A stretch of 64,000 nt of DNA from SHVO01 sp041905525 (GCA_041905525.1 JAYRKY010000013.1:1-64000); one strand, 5' to 3'. Shown: positions 25,711-35,397, counted from the first letter of the stretch. The notes: generated by a model not told the origin, from the sequence alone. Numbers and translations: made by a program.

Positions 25711-26712
25711 TTAAGGGATGAGGATGATTTTCCCAATATGAGCGCTGCTTTCCATAAGCCGGTGGGCCGCCGCCGCCTGCGCCAGCGGAAAGGTTGTATG
25801 GATCATGGGCTTCACCCGGCCCGCATCCAGCAGGGGCCAGACATTTTCCCGCAGCGCGGCTGCGAGGCGGCCTTTAAAGGCGTCGTCTCGGGGACGAAGT
25901 GTCGATCCGGTCAGGGTGAGGCGCTTCACCATGACCGGCATCATATCGATGTCCACCTTGCTTCCGCTCAGGAACGCAATATTCACGAGCCGTCCATCCG
26001 GTTTTAGCACTTTGAGATTGCGGGCGGTGTAGTCGCCGCCGACCATATCGAGAATGACATCGGCACCCTGCACGGGAGTCGTGGTCCTGATCTCCTCGAC
26101 AAAGTCTGTGGTGCGGTAATTGATGGCAATATCCGCACCGAGTGCGCGGCAGGCCGCACATTTTTCGTCGCTGCCGGCGGTCGTCATGACAAACGCGCCG
26201 AACACGTGCGCAAGTTGGATCGCGGTGGTGCCGATCCCGCTGGACCCACCGTGAACGAGAAAGCTCTCGCCCGCTTTCAGTCCGCCGCGCTCGAACACAT
26301 TATGCCAGACGGTGAAAAAGTTCTCAGGGAGCGCGGCGGCTTCCGGCGCTGAAAACCGCGCCGGAACAGGCAGGCATGTCGCGGCATGCGTCACGCAGTA
26401 TTCGGCATAGCCGCCGCCAGGCGTCAGCGCGCAGACATCTTCTCCGACCTGCGGCCACGACACGTTTGCACCGACAGCCACAACACGTCCCGCGACTTCA
26501 AGACCCGGAAGGTCGGAGGCGCCCGGTGGAGGTGGATACAGGCCCATGCGTTGAACGACGTCGGGGCGGTTCACACCCGCTGCGCTTACACGGATCAGAA
26601 CGTCGTGGGGTCCTGGGCGCGGGCAGGGGCGGCGCGCTTCGACCAGCGCCTCCGGTCCTCCGGGCGTTTTGATCTCGACGCATGTCATGCTGTCCGGAAG
26701 TGTGGCGACCAT
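25711..26712 (-). CDS. NAD(P)H quinone oxidoreductase, PIG3 type
   Basis: 333-residue medium-chain reductase without structural zinc. N-terminal 'ALVEARRPCPRPGPHDVLIRVSAAGVNRPDVVQRMGLYPPPPGASDLPGLEVAG' and the NADPH motif 'VHGGSSGIGTTAIQLA' identify the TP53I3/PIG3 group, which reduces quinones with NADPH. Start at 26712 or at the ATG 24 bases later, which matches family N-termini better. It diverges from the DUF1192 gene. Confidence 0.9.
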   Translation of the reverse strand: MVATLPDSMTCVEIKTPGGPEALVEARRPCPRPGPHDVLIRVSAAGVNRPDVVQRMGLYPPPPGASDLPGLEVAGRVVAVGANVSWPQVGEDVCALTPGGGYAEYCVTHAATCLPVPARFSAPEAAALPENFFTVWHNVFERGGLKAGESFLVHGGSSGIGTTAIQLAHVFGAFVMTTAGSDEKCAACRALGADIAINYRTTDFVEEIRTTTPVQGADVILDMVGGDYTARNLKVLKPDGRLVNIAFLSGSKVDIDMMPVMVKRLTLTGSTLRPRDDAFKGRLAAALRENVWPLLDAGRVKPMIHTTFPLAQAAAAHRLMESSAHIGKIILIP

Positions 26713-26786
26713 TGCGAGTCCGACCCGTTGTCCGTTACGAATACCGACACCAACGATAAGCGGCCTGCGAAGGCGAAGGAAGCGCG

Positions 26787-26969
26787 ATGGATACCGACGA
26801 TCTCGAACCGGTTCGTAAGAAACCCGTGATGAAGGATTTATCGCACATGTCGGTCGGCGATCTGAACGCGTATATCTCCGAGCTGAAGGCAGAGATCGCC
26901 CGCACCGAAACTGAAATCGAGAAGAAGCAGAAGGCGCGCGCCGGGGCGGACTCGTTTTTCAAGTCATAG
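26787..26969 (+). CDS. DUF1192 domain small protein
   Basis: 60 residues. The core 'LSHMSVGDLNAYISELKAEIARTETEIEKKQKARAGADSFFK' is the DUF1192 signature, a short helix plus coiled coil found in alphaproteobacteria. Function unknown. The ATG at 26787 has a GAAGGAAG stretch upstream. It is divergent from the quinone oxidoreductase, a conserved arrangement. Confidence 0.9.
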   Translation: MDTDDLEPVRKKPVMKDLSHMSVGDLNAYISELKAEIARTETEIEKKQKARAGADSFFKS

Positions 26970-27063
26970 CCGATATTCACTTTCTCGCCTTTCCGTCTTT
27001 ATTCCGCGTTCACATAAATTTTCGCTTCTTGCTCCGCGGGAACTTCGCGCGTAGGTTCCCCTC

Positions 27064-27513
27064 ATGTCGCTCACTCGACTTCGGCGCTTTGGGTTCGCCG
27101 CGTGGCTCGTCGCAGTCGCGTTAATCGCGAATGCGGCGGCGCAGAACCAACTCGCCCTCAACGTTGTTGAAGCTGCGACCGAACAGGCCGCGCAGCCGCC
27201 GGCACCTGCCGATCCCCACGCTCACCACGATCATGCGCAGCATATGGCCGCTATGGCCACCGCCGCGCAAACACAGGCGCATGCGGCGCACCAGCATCAC
27301 TCGGACGCCGGCGGACATACGCACAAAGGCCATGCTGATTGCGCGGTTTGCGGTGTTGTCGCCGTCATGGCGGGCCTTACCCTGCCGGCTGCGATCGCGT
27401 TTGATATTCCCCGGGATTTCGTGCGTCCCGGAAATGTCGTATCGGCGTCGGCGGCTCGTATCGCGCGGCGTTACGAGCGATACATCTCTCGGGCGCCTCC
27501 GCGCTCCATCTGA
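27064..27513 (+). CDS. Histidine-rich DUF2946-like protein, probable copper binding
   Basis: 149 residues with an N-terminal signal or anchor helix (residues 8-26). Twelve His fall between residues 52 and 90, followed by 'HADCAVC' (Cys93, Cys96) and a short hydrophobic segment, ending 'YISRAPPRSI'. This layout is that of DUF2946 proteins, which occur beside copper-related TonB receptors. The clustered His plus CxxC supports metal binding in the periplasm. It lies 67 bases upstream of the TonB receptor gene on the same strand. Confidence 0.7.
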   Translation: MSLTRLRRFGFAAWLVAVALIANAAAQNQLALNVVEAATEQAAQPPAPADPHAHHDHAQHMAAMATAAQTQAHAAHQHHSDAGGHTHKGHADCAVCGVVAVMAGLTLPAAIAFDIPRDFVRPGNVVSASAARIARRYERYISRAPPRSI

Positions 27514-27580
27514 ACTTCCATAAACAACCGAAATAACCCGACGTCCGGACTCCGTTCGGGGTGAAGGCGTCGCTGCATGA

Positions 27581-29920
27581 ATGGATATTCAAATGGAACA
27601 TGGCGAAAGCCGTGCGCCCGCGCGCGCGAGTATGCGTGGGGCACGGAGTACGATTTCATGCGCGTCGATCATTGCGATCGCCGCGCTGACATCGCCCGCG
27701 ACCGCAGATGACGGCGACCTCGCGGATGAGATCTTGATTCAGGGCCAGCGGCTGGCGCCTCAAGAACTCAAGGTCCCAATGATGATTGAGAGCGTCACCG
27801 CTGCGGATGTCGCGGCAACCATCAACGCGACAAATGCCGAGGACGTGTTGAAGTATTTGCCGAACGTCCTGATTCGGAAGCGTCACATCGGCGATACCCA
27901 AGCGCCGATGACCACCCGTACATCTGGAGTCGGAGCAAGCGCCCGGAGCTTGATCTACGCCGACGGCGTGCTCTTGTCCGCGCTCATTGCGAACAATAAT
28001 ACAATCGGCTCTCCAAAATGGGGGATGATCGCACCCGAAGAAATCGACAGGGTCGACGTGATGTATGGGCCCTTCGCCGCTGCATATCCCGGCAATTCGA
28101 TGGGAGCGGTTGTCGAAATCGCTACCCGAATGCCGCAGGAGCTTGAGATTAGCGGCAAGGTTCAGACCGTTTGGCAAAAGTTCAGCCAATACGGCACGCA
28201 GAATACCTATCCGGCGCAGCAGTACACAGGTTTCGTCGGAAGCACGATCGGAAGAGTAGGGTGGTGGCTGAGCGCCAATCATCTCGACAGCAAGAGCCAA
28301 CCGTTGGCGTACGCCACGATTGCGCGCCCCGCTTTGACCAGCAGCGCGGGAGCCGCCACTACGGGCGCTTTCTTGGATGTTAATCGCACGGGCGCGCCGA
28401 TTTATGTCCTGGGAGGGGGCGGCCTCGAACATCAAGTTCAAGACAACATCAGCGGCAAGGTGCGCTTCGATATCACGCCCACCTTACGCCTTACATATAC
28501 AGGGGGCCTCTTTATCAACGACGATGACGCGGCCATCGAGAGCTATTTGAGGGATGCATCGGGTCAACCGGTCTTTGCCGGAAGCCTGAACATCGATGGC
28601 TATAACGTGAATGTGCCGGCCAGCGCATTCTCGAACAACTTCTATCGACTCGACGAGCGGCAATTCATGCAAAGTCTTGCCCTGAAATCGACGATCGACT
28701 CGTGGACCTTCGATGTCGTCGCCAGCGACTATAATTATTTGGACGCCACCCAGCGCCTGCCGACGGGCGCGATGCCCGGAGCGGCGACAACCGGCGCCGG
28801 GACTGTGACCGACGGGCGCGACACAGGCTGGCGCACCCTTGACGCTAAGGCGATCTGGCGGCCGAAAGACGGCGTGCATGAATTGAGCTTCGGCGGTCAC
28901 TTCGATCGATATGTCCTCGGGAACGCGCGTTACACCACCGCCCAATGGATCGATGGCCCGCGACTTGCCCTGGCGTCGGATTCTCAGGGGAAGACGAGGT
29001 CGTTTGCATTTTGGGGGCAGGATGTCTGGAGGGTCCACCCAGACTTCACCGTTACTCTTGGCGGCCGGTATGAAAACTGGCGCGCTTTCGACGGCCTGAA
29101 CTACTCGTTGGCTCCTGCCTTGAACGTTACGCAACCGGAGCTGACGGCAAAGCGATTCTCTCCCAAAGCTTCGGCCCGATGGGTTGCGACGCGGGACGTC
29201 GTTCTGACAGCGTCGTTTGGCGTTGCGTATCGCTTCCCAACGGTCAGCGAGCTTTATCAAGCGATTACGACGGGTTCCACGCTTACGACTCCGAATCCGA
29301 CCCTCAAGCCCGAGCGGGGAATTTCAGAAGAGATCTCCATCGAGAAGGATTTTGCGTCGGGTCGCGTGCGTGTCTCGATTTATCAGGAGCACATCAACGA
29401 TGCGCTCATCTCGCAGAGCGCTCCTCTCGTTGCGGGGTCGACCACGCTGTTCAACTACGTTCAGAACGTAGAACAGGTGAGGGCCCGCGGCGCAGAGTTG
29501 GTGGGTGACTGGAACGATGCATTCATCCCTGGTCTCGATCTCAGCGGCAACGTCAGTTACGTCGACCCGAAAGTGACGAAGAATCCTGTCTTCGCCATCT
29601 CGATCGGCAAACAGACGCCGCAAATCCCGCAATGGCGCGCCACGCTCGTCGCGACCTATCGTCCAGACGAAAAGTGGACCCTCACGCTGGCAGGCCGTTA
29701 CAGCGACCGGATCTACGCGACGATCGATAACAGCGACATCGTCGGCCACACCTATCAGGGATTCGAAGGCTACTTCGTCCTAGATGCGCGCGTGCACTAC
29801 CAGTTCAATCGAAATTGGAGCGCCGCAATCGGGGTCGATAACTTCAACAACCGCGATTACTTCCTGTTCCACCCGTTTCCACAACGGGCGGTGTCGACGG
29901 AAGTCAAATTTAACTACTGA
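27581..29920 (+). CDS. TonB-dependent outer membrane receptor, probable copper (OprC/NosA-like)
   Basis: Up to 779 residues. The plug domain starts after 'ADEILIQGQRL' (TonB-box-like) and reads 'INATNAEDVLKYLPNVLIRKRHIGDTQAPMTTRTSG', and the protein ends with the beta strand 'FHPFPQRAVSTEVKFNY', a C-terminus shared with copper receptors. The signal peptide fits best if translation starts at ATG 27632 (MRGARST); 27581 and 27593 are also in frame. It is flanked by a His-rich DUF2946 protein and YcnI, so copper is the likely substrate. Import of a copper chelate is inference from context. Confidence 0.82.
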   Translation: MDIQMEHGESRAPARASMRGARSTISCASIIAIAALTSPATADDGDLADEILIQGQRLAPQELKVPMMIESVTAADVAATINATNAEDVLKYLPNVLIRKRHIGDTQAPMTTRTSGVGASARSLIYADGVLLSALIANNNTIGSPKWGMIAPEEIDRVDVMYGPFAAAYPGNSMGAVVEIATRMPQELEISGKVQTVWQKFSQYGTQNTYPAQQYTGFVGSTIGRVGWWLSANHLDSKSQPLAYATIARPALTSSAGAATTGAFLDVNRTGAPIYVLGGGGLEHQVQDNISGKVRFDITPTLRLTYTGGLFINDDDAAIESYLRDASGQPVFAGSLNIDGYNVNVPASAFSNNFYRLDERQFMQSLALKSTIDSWTFDVVASDYNYLDATQRLPTGAMPGAATTGAGTVTDGRDTGWRTLDAKAIWRPKDGVHELSFGGHFDRYVLGNARYTTAQWIDGPRLALASDSQGKTRSFAFWGQDVWRVHPDFTVTLGGRYENWRAFDGLNYSLAPALNVTQPELTAKRFSPKASARWVATRDVVLTASFGVAYRFPTVSELYQAITTGSTLTTPNPTLKPERGISEEISIEKDFASGRVRVSIYQEHINDALISQSAPLVAGSTTLFNYVQNVEQVRARGAELVGDWNDAFIPGLDLSGNVSYVDPKVTKNPVFAISIGKQTPQIPQWRATLVATYRPDEKWTLTLAGRYSDRIYATIDNSDIVGHTYQGFEGYFVLDARVHYQFNRNWSAAIGVDNFNNRDYFLFHPFPQRAVSTEVKFNY

Positions 29921-29939
29921 TCATTGATGGGATGAAAAA

Positions 29940-30392
29940 ATGAAATCGCAGACCATTGCAGCGATAGCCGCTGTTTTTCTTATGGCTTCGTCCATCGCGT
30001 CGGCCCATGTCGTCGTTGAACCAAGAGAGGCGCCTGCGGGCGATACCACGACCTACACGGTGCGCATTCCTTCACACCTCGAGGCAACAACTACAGCAAT
30101 TGAGCTTGAGGTGCCGCCTCGCGTCGAGATCGTGACAGTGGAAAAGACCGCTTTAGGACATGAGTTGATGCAAGCAAAGGACGGCCCCCTGGTGATCCGG
30201 TGGATGCTGAACATTCCGGCCGATGAGCGCGGCGAGGTGAAGTTCGTCGCTCGAAACCCCAAACAGGCAGGTGAGGTGGCGTGGAAAGCGCGGCAGATTT
30301 ACAGCAATGGGGTGACGGTGGAGTGGACGGAGCCGAAGGGCGGAAAACAACCGGCCGCGGTCACGCGGATCGTGGAGGCGGGCAGCAAGTAG
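29940..30392 (+). CDS. YcnI/DUF1775 copper-binding protein
   Basis: 150 residues with a signal peptide cleaved before His23. The mature start 'HVVVEPREAPAGDTTTYTVRIPSH' places a His at the N-terminus, the known Cu(II) ligand of the YcnI fold, and 'VIRWMLN' supplies a Trp. There is no C-terminal membrane anchor, unlike Bacillus YcnI. It starts 19 bases after the receptor stop and ends the operon. Role: periplasmic copper capture or delivery. Confidence 0.88.
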   Translation: MKSQTIAAIAAVFLMASSIASAHVVVEPREAPAGDTTTYTVRIPSHLEATTTAIELEVPPRVEIVTVEKTALGHELMQAKDGPLVIRWMLNIPADERGEVKFVARNPKQAGEVAWKARQIYSNGVTVEWTEPKGGKQPAAVTRIVEAGSK

Positions 30393-30435
30393 CTACGGCG
30401 AAATGAGGGGTGCGGCGCCGGCGGAGGGGCGCGGA

Positions 30436-32376
30436 TCAGAGGTCCGCCAGCTCATTCTTGTGGGCGTCGCTCCATCCCACTTCGAAAAGACGCTTCGAAC
30501 CCTGGATGCCTTTCATCTCGAAGGCGCCGCGCGGGATGAAGCCGAACTTTTGGCCCTTGCAAGCATCGACCACAGCTTGCGAGACCCAGATATTGTCTTT
30601 TGACGCTTTGTCGCAGATGCGCGCCGTCATTTGCACAGCCGCGCCGAAGAAGTCGTTTTCTTCCTCCACGGCCTCACCGGCGTTGATGCCGATGCGCAAA
30701 TGGACATCGATGTTGGGATTGGCGGAGTTGTGAGCGGCGATCTCGCGCTGGATCTTGATGCAAGCAGCTACGGCGGACGGGGGATCGGGGAAGGTGGCCA
30801 TGATGCCGTCGCCGGTATGCTTCACTTCGCGGCCCTTATACGCCTGGATGGCGCCGCGCACGGCGGTGTTATGGGCGCGAACTGCTTTTTGGGCGCCGGC
30901 ATTGCCCAGGCGCTGCGTCATCGCCGTCGAGCCGACGATATCTGTGAACACGAACGTGAACACCGACGGGATGGCAGCGCGCTTCTCCGGAAGGTTCCAT
31001 TCCGAAAGGAGCGCCGCGATCTGCGATGTGACGCTTGCGTTGCCGCCGAGATAGTCTTGCATCGCCTTCACGCCGGCTTGGATCATGCCGGCGTATTTCG
31101 GATTCTTGCCATGGTTCGGAAGTTCGACGCAGAAGGATTCCGCACGCTCCCCCGGCATGCCTGAGGCCTGTAACCCTTGTTTCACAACACCTAGCTGCGC
31201 TTCGCGTGGCAAGCGTTTCGATTGGCCGATCACGGAGCCGGCGCCGGCAACGTAGAGATTGAGACCGAAACGCGTGAACGTATTCAGTTCGCTGGGCGCC
31301 TGGCGCATGACATCGCCAACGAATTTCGTGAAGGTCGCCCGCGCTTCAGCTTCAGCGGCGGGCGGCTGCGGAGTGGTAGGTTTGGACGGCGGTGTATCCT
31401 TCTTCGCCTCCGGCTTCGGCGCGGCTTGCGCAGGGCGGGGCGGGGCGGGTGGCGCTTCAGGGTGTTGAGCCGTCTGGGGCTGCGGTTGTGCCTCGGGCGG
31501 TGCCGGCGCGTTATCGGTGACGACGGCGGTCTCCATCTCGGCGTCGAGGGACGGCGGAGGTTCCTCCGCGTCCAATTCGGCATCGATGGCGGCGCTTTCC
31601 GCCTCCAACTCTTCGGGCGCTCCGTTTTCAACGGAAACCTGGTCGAATTCGGCGTCCTGGGCCGGCTTCTTCGGCGGCGCGGCCGTCATCATCATTTCCG
31701 GCCCGGGCACGCGCTTGGGAGGAGGCGGGCTGGATTTCAGCATCCCAAGGATGCCGAATTGCTTTTGTAGATTAACGAACATGGCCATGAAGAAGCTGAG
31801 CACGAATGTGCCCGCAACCATCGGGGTGTAGTCTCGCTGCGGTAGGATGTTCATGTCGACAAGGCCGGCGACGGCGATCGCCGCGGCGACGGCGCAAAGG
31901 ATGGAGATCGCGGCCGACGTCCCAAGAACGATCAAGAAGCGCGTGACTGCGCCACGCTGCTTCTTCTTTTTCTTCTTCACTGTCTTGCGGACAGGCGCCG
32001 CTTGAAAGGCGGCCGGCTTCGCTTGCTTCTGCGCCTGGGGCTGCGTGGGAGCGGCAGGGCGGGGGGCAGGACGCGGCGCGGCCGGTGCCTGTTTCTTTGG
32101 TTTCGCAGGCGCTTTCCCGCCCGCCGGACCGACGCCGAACATGTCGTCCGAGTCATTGATGTTCTTCGCCTTGGCGCTTTGCCAGGTAATGACATCCTCG
32201 GTGGTATTATTTTCGGAGTTGAAGGTCTCGCGGACGACGCGGGTCGCGTAGCCTTCCTTCTGCTCGACGGTCTTGGCCTCTTCAATGGCGAGCTCGCGCT
32301 GGCTTGCTTCAAACGAGGCATGAAGCTGCCATCGGCCGTTCTGGTGATAATAGACCTCGAATGTGTCGCGCGACAT
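30436..32376 (-). CDS. Membrane-bound class III adenylate/guanylate cyclase
   Basis: 646 residues. An N-terminal module of ~65 residues ('FEVYYHQNGRWQLHASF') is shared with the upstream paralogue. Two membrane helices follow (about 143-200), then a Pro/Ala/Glu-rich linker, a helical segment ~330-460 and a C-terminal cyclase domain. Metal ligands are present: FTDIVGST (Asp479) and KHTGDG (Asp523). The transition-state Asn is Gln in 'GAAVQMTARI', as in many rhizobial cyclases. It should make cAMP (or cGMP) at the membrane. Next to it lies a paralogue with a dead domain. Confidence 0.88.
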   Translation of the reverse strand: MSRDTFEVYYHQNGRWQLHASFEASQRELAIEEAKTVEQKEGYATRVVRETFNSENNTTEDVITWQSAKAKNINDSDDMFGVGPAGGKAPAKPKKQAPAAPRPAPRPAAPTQPQAQKQAKPAAFQAAPVRKTVKKKKKKQRGAVTRFLIVLGTSAAISILCAVAAAIAVAGLVDMNILPQRDYTPMVAGTFVLSFFMAMFVNLQKQFGILGMLKSSPPPPKRVPGPEMMMTAAPPKKPAQDAEFDQVSVENGAPEELEAESAAIDAELDAEEPPPSLDAEMETAVVTDNAPAPPEAQPQPQTAQHPEAPPAPPRPAQAAPKPEAKKDTPPSKPTTPQPPAAEAEARATFTKFVGDVMRQAPSELNTFTRFGLNLYVAGAGSVIGQSKRLPREAQLGVVKQGLQASGMPGERAESFCVELPNHGKNPKYAGMIQAGVKAMQDYLGGNASVTSQIAALLSEWNLPEKRAAIPSVFTFVFTDIVGSTAMTQRLGNAGAQKAVRAHNTAVRGAIQAYKGREVKHTGDGIMATFPDPPSAVAACIKIQREIAAHNSANPNIDVHLRIGINAGEAVEEENDFFGAAVQMTARICDKASKDNIWVSQAVVDACKGQKFGFIPRGAFEMKGIQGSKRLFEVGWSDAHKNELADL

Positions 32377-32553
32377 TGTTTACCAACTCCGCGCGCGCTC
32401 CCAGAACTCGCGATGGCGCTCGCGGACTTTGACTCCCTTAACTCACTGGTGACCTAGTTCTTTTTTGGTCAACCGCAACCGGCATGCCGGCCGCTTAACA
32501 TGCGGAAAATACCCTAAGGATGGATTAAGCATCGCGCGCGAAAACGCGTTTGT

Positions 32554-34524
32554 TTACGGCGCGTTAATGGCCTGCGGCTGACCCGCAGCGCCCAATCCCT
32601 GGGCCGGGATGTGATGATAGAGGGCGGGCTCTTCCTCACTGGCGTCCGTGGGAATCCTCACCAGCGCCGTCGGGTCGCTTTCGCCAGCCGGGGCCTGCGG
32701 GGGCAGTGCGCCGGCGGCGTGACCGACCCGCCATTCGGCCAGGATCTCTCCATTGACCGCCTGTTCCACGGCAGTCTGGGCCTGGCGGTAAAGGCCTGCG
32801 GTGATGAGAGGGTCATCGTGACCGGAATCCTCAACCACGCCGACGGCAAGCATCGAACCGGCGCTGGCCGTGAATCGGCGTTGAATCTCGATAGCCGCGG
32901 CGACGGCGGTGCCCGCCTGCCGGAAGCGGGCGAAGATCCCGCTGCCTGTATGTTTCACCTCGTGTCCGTGGTGGGTGCCAAGAACGCTCCGCACCACGCT
33001 GTTATGCACACCCATCGCCGCATCGCGGCGGGCGTCGAGGCCGACGTCCGTGATCTCGTCCGAAGCCGCAGGATGAGTCACGCGAAGCTCGGTCAGGAGA
33101 TAGATGTCCGGTAGGTCTGCCTCCATCGGCGTGGGTTCGATCACTGGAGCCGGTGCGGCGGGTTGTCCGAACGGCGTACGCCACCCCGCAAGGGCCACCG
33201 TCAGGATCCTCGCCACATCCTCGCCCTCAAGGTGCTTTGAGAGCGCGGAGCGCCCGATATTCACAAGGTTCGCATTGGCGGGCACAGCGACCAGTGTCTC
33301 AATCTGAGCGAGGAACGCGGCGATACTTGCGGGAGCCATCCCGAAAAGAGACAGCCCCTCTTCGATCAACTGTTTGCGCCCGTCGTCGCCCGCGCGCGCG
33401 CTATCCGCAAGCGCGGCGGCGGCGCCGGCCATCACTAGCGAAACGCCGCGGCGGGTGACCGGGTCGTCGGGCATCGTCCCGGTGACGGCAGGGCGTAGAA
33501 CCTCGCCGGCGAACTTGCCGATAATGGCGCGTTCGAGAGGAAGAGGCTCGATCGCGGCTTTTTTCGCGGCTTCTGCGGCTTGCTCTGCAGCCGCCGCGCG
33601 TTGTTTGGCCGCTTCCACGGCCGCCTGTTCCGCCAAGGCTTTCTCTTTCGCCTCTTTTTCCTGACGCTCTTTCTGTCCGCGCTTTTCCCGTTTCTTCTGC
33701 GCGGCGGTGGTTTCGCCGGCGAGAAGATCGCGCAGTTGCGGCGATACTTCCGGCGCGGGCGCGGGCAGCGGCGGTGGATCGTAAACGGCGACCTCGGGTG
33801 GGGACGGGGGATCGCCGCGCATCATCTTCAATTCGTCTAGCGCGCGTTCGGCCTCCGCAAGCGCCAACGCGGAGGGCTGTTTCGGTCTCACTCTCGGCGC
33901 AATTTTCGCGGCGAGCGACTTCACATTGTCTTCGGCTCTTTCCTCTTTCTGCGGCGACTGCTGCCACAGGTAAGTGAGCACGCGGTGGAGCGGTAACTTC
34001 GATCGCCACAGCGACAAGAAGAAGAAGAGGAAGAAGACCGCATACGCGTAGGTGAGGATGGTGGTCGAGAGGTTCCCGCTAATGGGTAAGCCGGCCTCGA
34101 TCGAGCGCTTCATTCCCCAGGAGATGACGACAGTCGAGATGGTCGCCGCCACGAGGCTGAACACCGCCGCGACGAAGCCTTGCATCAGATACTGGCGAAG
34201 GCCGACACGGCGCCGCGCGTCGGACCCGCCTCGGGCCGCGCTCGCGCCGCGGGCTAAGCTCTGGGGGCGGCCGGGACGACGGGCGGTTTTCCCGTTTTCA
34301 CGGAGCTCGCGCGCCTTCGGACTCACATAGGCGGTGACGAGCTCGCTTTCGTTGGTTTCCGGAAAATACGTCTCGACGACGACTTTCGTCGGGAAACCTG
34401 TCGTGTATTCCGTGTTTCGGGCGTCCATGATGGCCGCCTTGCGCTGGTCGCTGCCGTAGCGCGCATGAATCGTCCATCGCCCGTGCTCAAGCACGTAGAC
34501 CTCGAATTGGGTGATGGCCAACAT
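32554..34524 (-). CDS. Paralogue with degenerate cyclase domain (pseudocyclase)
   Basis: 656 residues with the same plan as the next gene: N-terminal 'FEVYVLEHGRWTIHARYGSDQRKAAIMDA', two membrane helices (~110-175), a long Lys/Glu/Ala coiled coil (~270-325), a helical middle region and a C-terminal cyclase-like domain from ~473. 'FTDIVGST' has become 'YLLTELRVTH' and KHTGDG has become KHTGSG (Ser528), so both metal Asp are lost. It cannot be a catalyst by known mechanism and may instead heterodimerise with and regulate the active paralogue. Confidence 0.8.
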   Translation of the reverse strand: MLAITQFEVYVLEHGRWTIHARYGSDQRKAAIMDARNTEYTTGFPTKVVVETYFPETNESELVTAYVSPKARELRENGKTARRPGRPQSLARGASAARGGSDARRRVGLRQYLMQGFVAAVFSLVAATISTVVISWGMKRSIEAGLPISGNLSTTILTYAYAVFFLFFFLSLWRSKLPLHRVLTYLWQQSPQKEERAEDNVKSLAAKIAPRVRPKQPSALALAEAERALDELKMMRGDPPSPPEVAVYDPPPLPAPAPEVSPQLRDLLAGETTAAQKKREKRGQKERQEKEAKEKALAEQAAVEAAKQRAAAAEQAAEAAKKAAIEPLPLERAIIGKFAGEVLRPAVTGTMPDDPVTRRGVSLVMAGAAAALADSARAGDDGRKQLIEEGLSLFGMAPASIAAFLAQIETLVAVPANANLVNIGRSALSKHLEGEDVARILTVALAGWRTPFGQPAAPAPVIEPTPMEADLPDIYLLTELRVTHPAASDEITDVGLDARRDAAMGVHNSVVRSVLGTHHGHEVKHTGSGIFARFRQAGTAVAAAIEIQRRFTASAGSMLAVGVVEDSGHDDPLITAGLYRQAQTAVEQAVNGEILAEWRVGHAAGALPPQAPAGESDPTALVRIPTDASEEEPALYHHIPAQGLGAAGQPQAINAP

Positions 34525-34637
34525 GTCTAAGTCCGCTTATCTGGCGCCAACGATCCCCCGACCAATTCCCCGCCGGGCTATTAACGTTTAGGCGACGCTA
34601 AGGTTGCGGGAGCGCCCCGCCGGACAAGCAGTCTAAC

Positions 34638-34669
34638 ACAAAAAAGCCGCACCGGAGGCCGGTGCGGCT
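34638..34669 (-). terminator. Rho-independent terminator of rpmE
   Basis: GCCGCACCGG and CCGGTGCGGC (about 34646-34668) form a 10 bp stem with a 3-base loop, followed on the minus strand by TTTTTTG. Confidence 0.92.
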
Positions 34670-34712
34670 ACTAGATTTAGTGGTGCGGAACGTCCCGAAA
34701 GACGTCCAGGCC

Positions 34713-34937
34713 TTACTTTTTGGAACCGAAGGCCTTGAAACGCTTGTTGAATTTGGCCAACTGGCCGCCGGAATCGATCATACGGTGCACGCCGGTCCAC
34801 GCCGGGTGGCTCTTCGGATCGATTTCAAGGCGCAGAATGTCTCCCGCTTTGCCGTAGGTGCTGCGGGTCATGTACTCGCTACCGTCGGTCATGATGACCT
34901 TAATGTCATGGTAGTCGGGGTGAATATCCTTCTTCAT
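34713..34937 (-). CDS. rpmE: 50S ribosomal protein L31
   Basis: 74-residue bL31. 'MKKDIHPDYHDIKVIMTDGS' and 'SHPAWTGVHRMIDSGGQLAKFNKRF' are family hallmarks. It contains no Cys, so it is the zinc-independent (C-) form, usable under zinc limitation. It has its own terminator and a divergent region of ~250 bases upstream. Confidence 0.95.
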   Translation of the reverse strand: MKKDIHPDYHDIKVIMTDGSEYMTRSTYGKAGDILRLEIDPKSHPAWTGVHRMIDSGGQLAKFNKRFKAFGSKK

Positions 34938-35193
34938 CGCGCGCCTCTAAAACCTGGAAAACCGGCCGGAAAGCCGGAAAGGCGGCTGTATATAGCGTTC
35001 GGTTCCGCCCCGCAAGGCCCGGGACAGGGCGGCAGAGGCGAAAAACGGCGCGTTGGTAGGGCGGTCGCCCGGCCCCTTAGGCCCAATGTCACGCCCGGAC
35101 GGAAGGCGCCACACTGCTCTTCCACCCCCTATTTGTTGAACAGCGGCATGCTTTTGGAAGGCCTAGGGAGGCCGGGGGGCGGAGGAGAGGCCA

Positions 35194-35397
35194 ATGGATC
35201 CAGACCGCAAGCTCGCTGAAATTCAAAATATCGTCGCCCTGTGGCGGCCGGGCGTGCACGCCCTCACAAGCCAGGAAGCCATGCGCGAAATCGAGAGTAT
35301 CCTCCAGGAATTGCCTCGTCCGGAGACAACCTTGCCGGTTCAGGTGTCGGCGCATTTGGGGGGCTCTTTTCCGGCTCGACCAAGGTTTTCAAGTTAG
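35194..35397 (+). CDS. Small hypothetical protein (67 residues)
   Basis: The ATG at 35194 follows GGAGGAGAGG, a strong ribosome binding site. The first 45 residues are amphipathic helix ('KLAEIQNIVALWRPGVHALTSQEAMREIESILQEL'); the last 20 are Pro/Ser-rich. No family recognised. It lies in a short block of small plus-strand genes upstream of the DEAD-box helicase. Confidence 0.6.
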   Translation: MDPDRKLAEIQNIVALWRPGVHALTSQEAMREIESILQELPRPETTLPVQVSAHLGGSFPARPRFSS

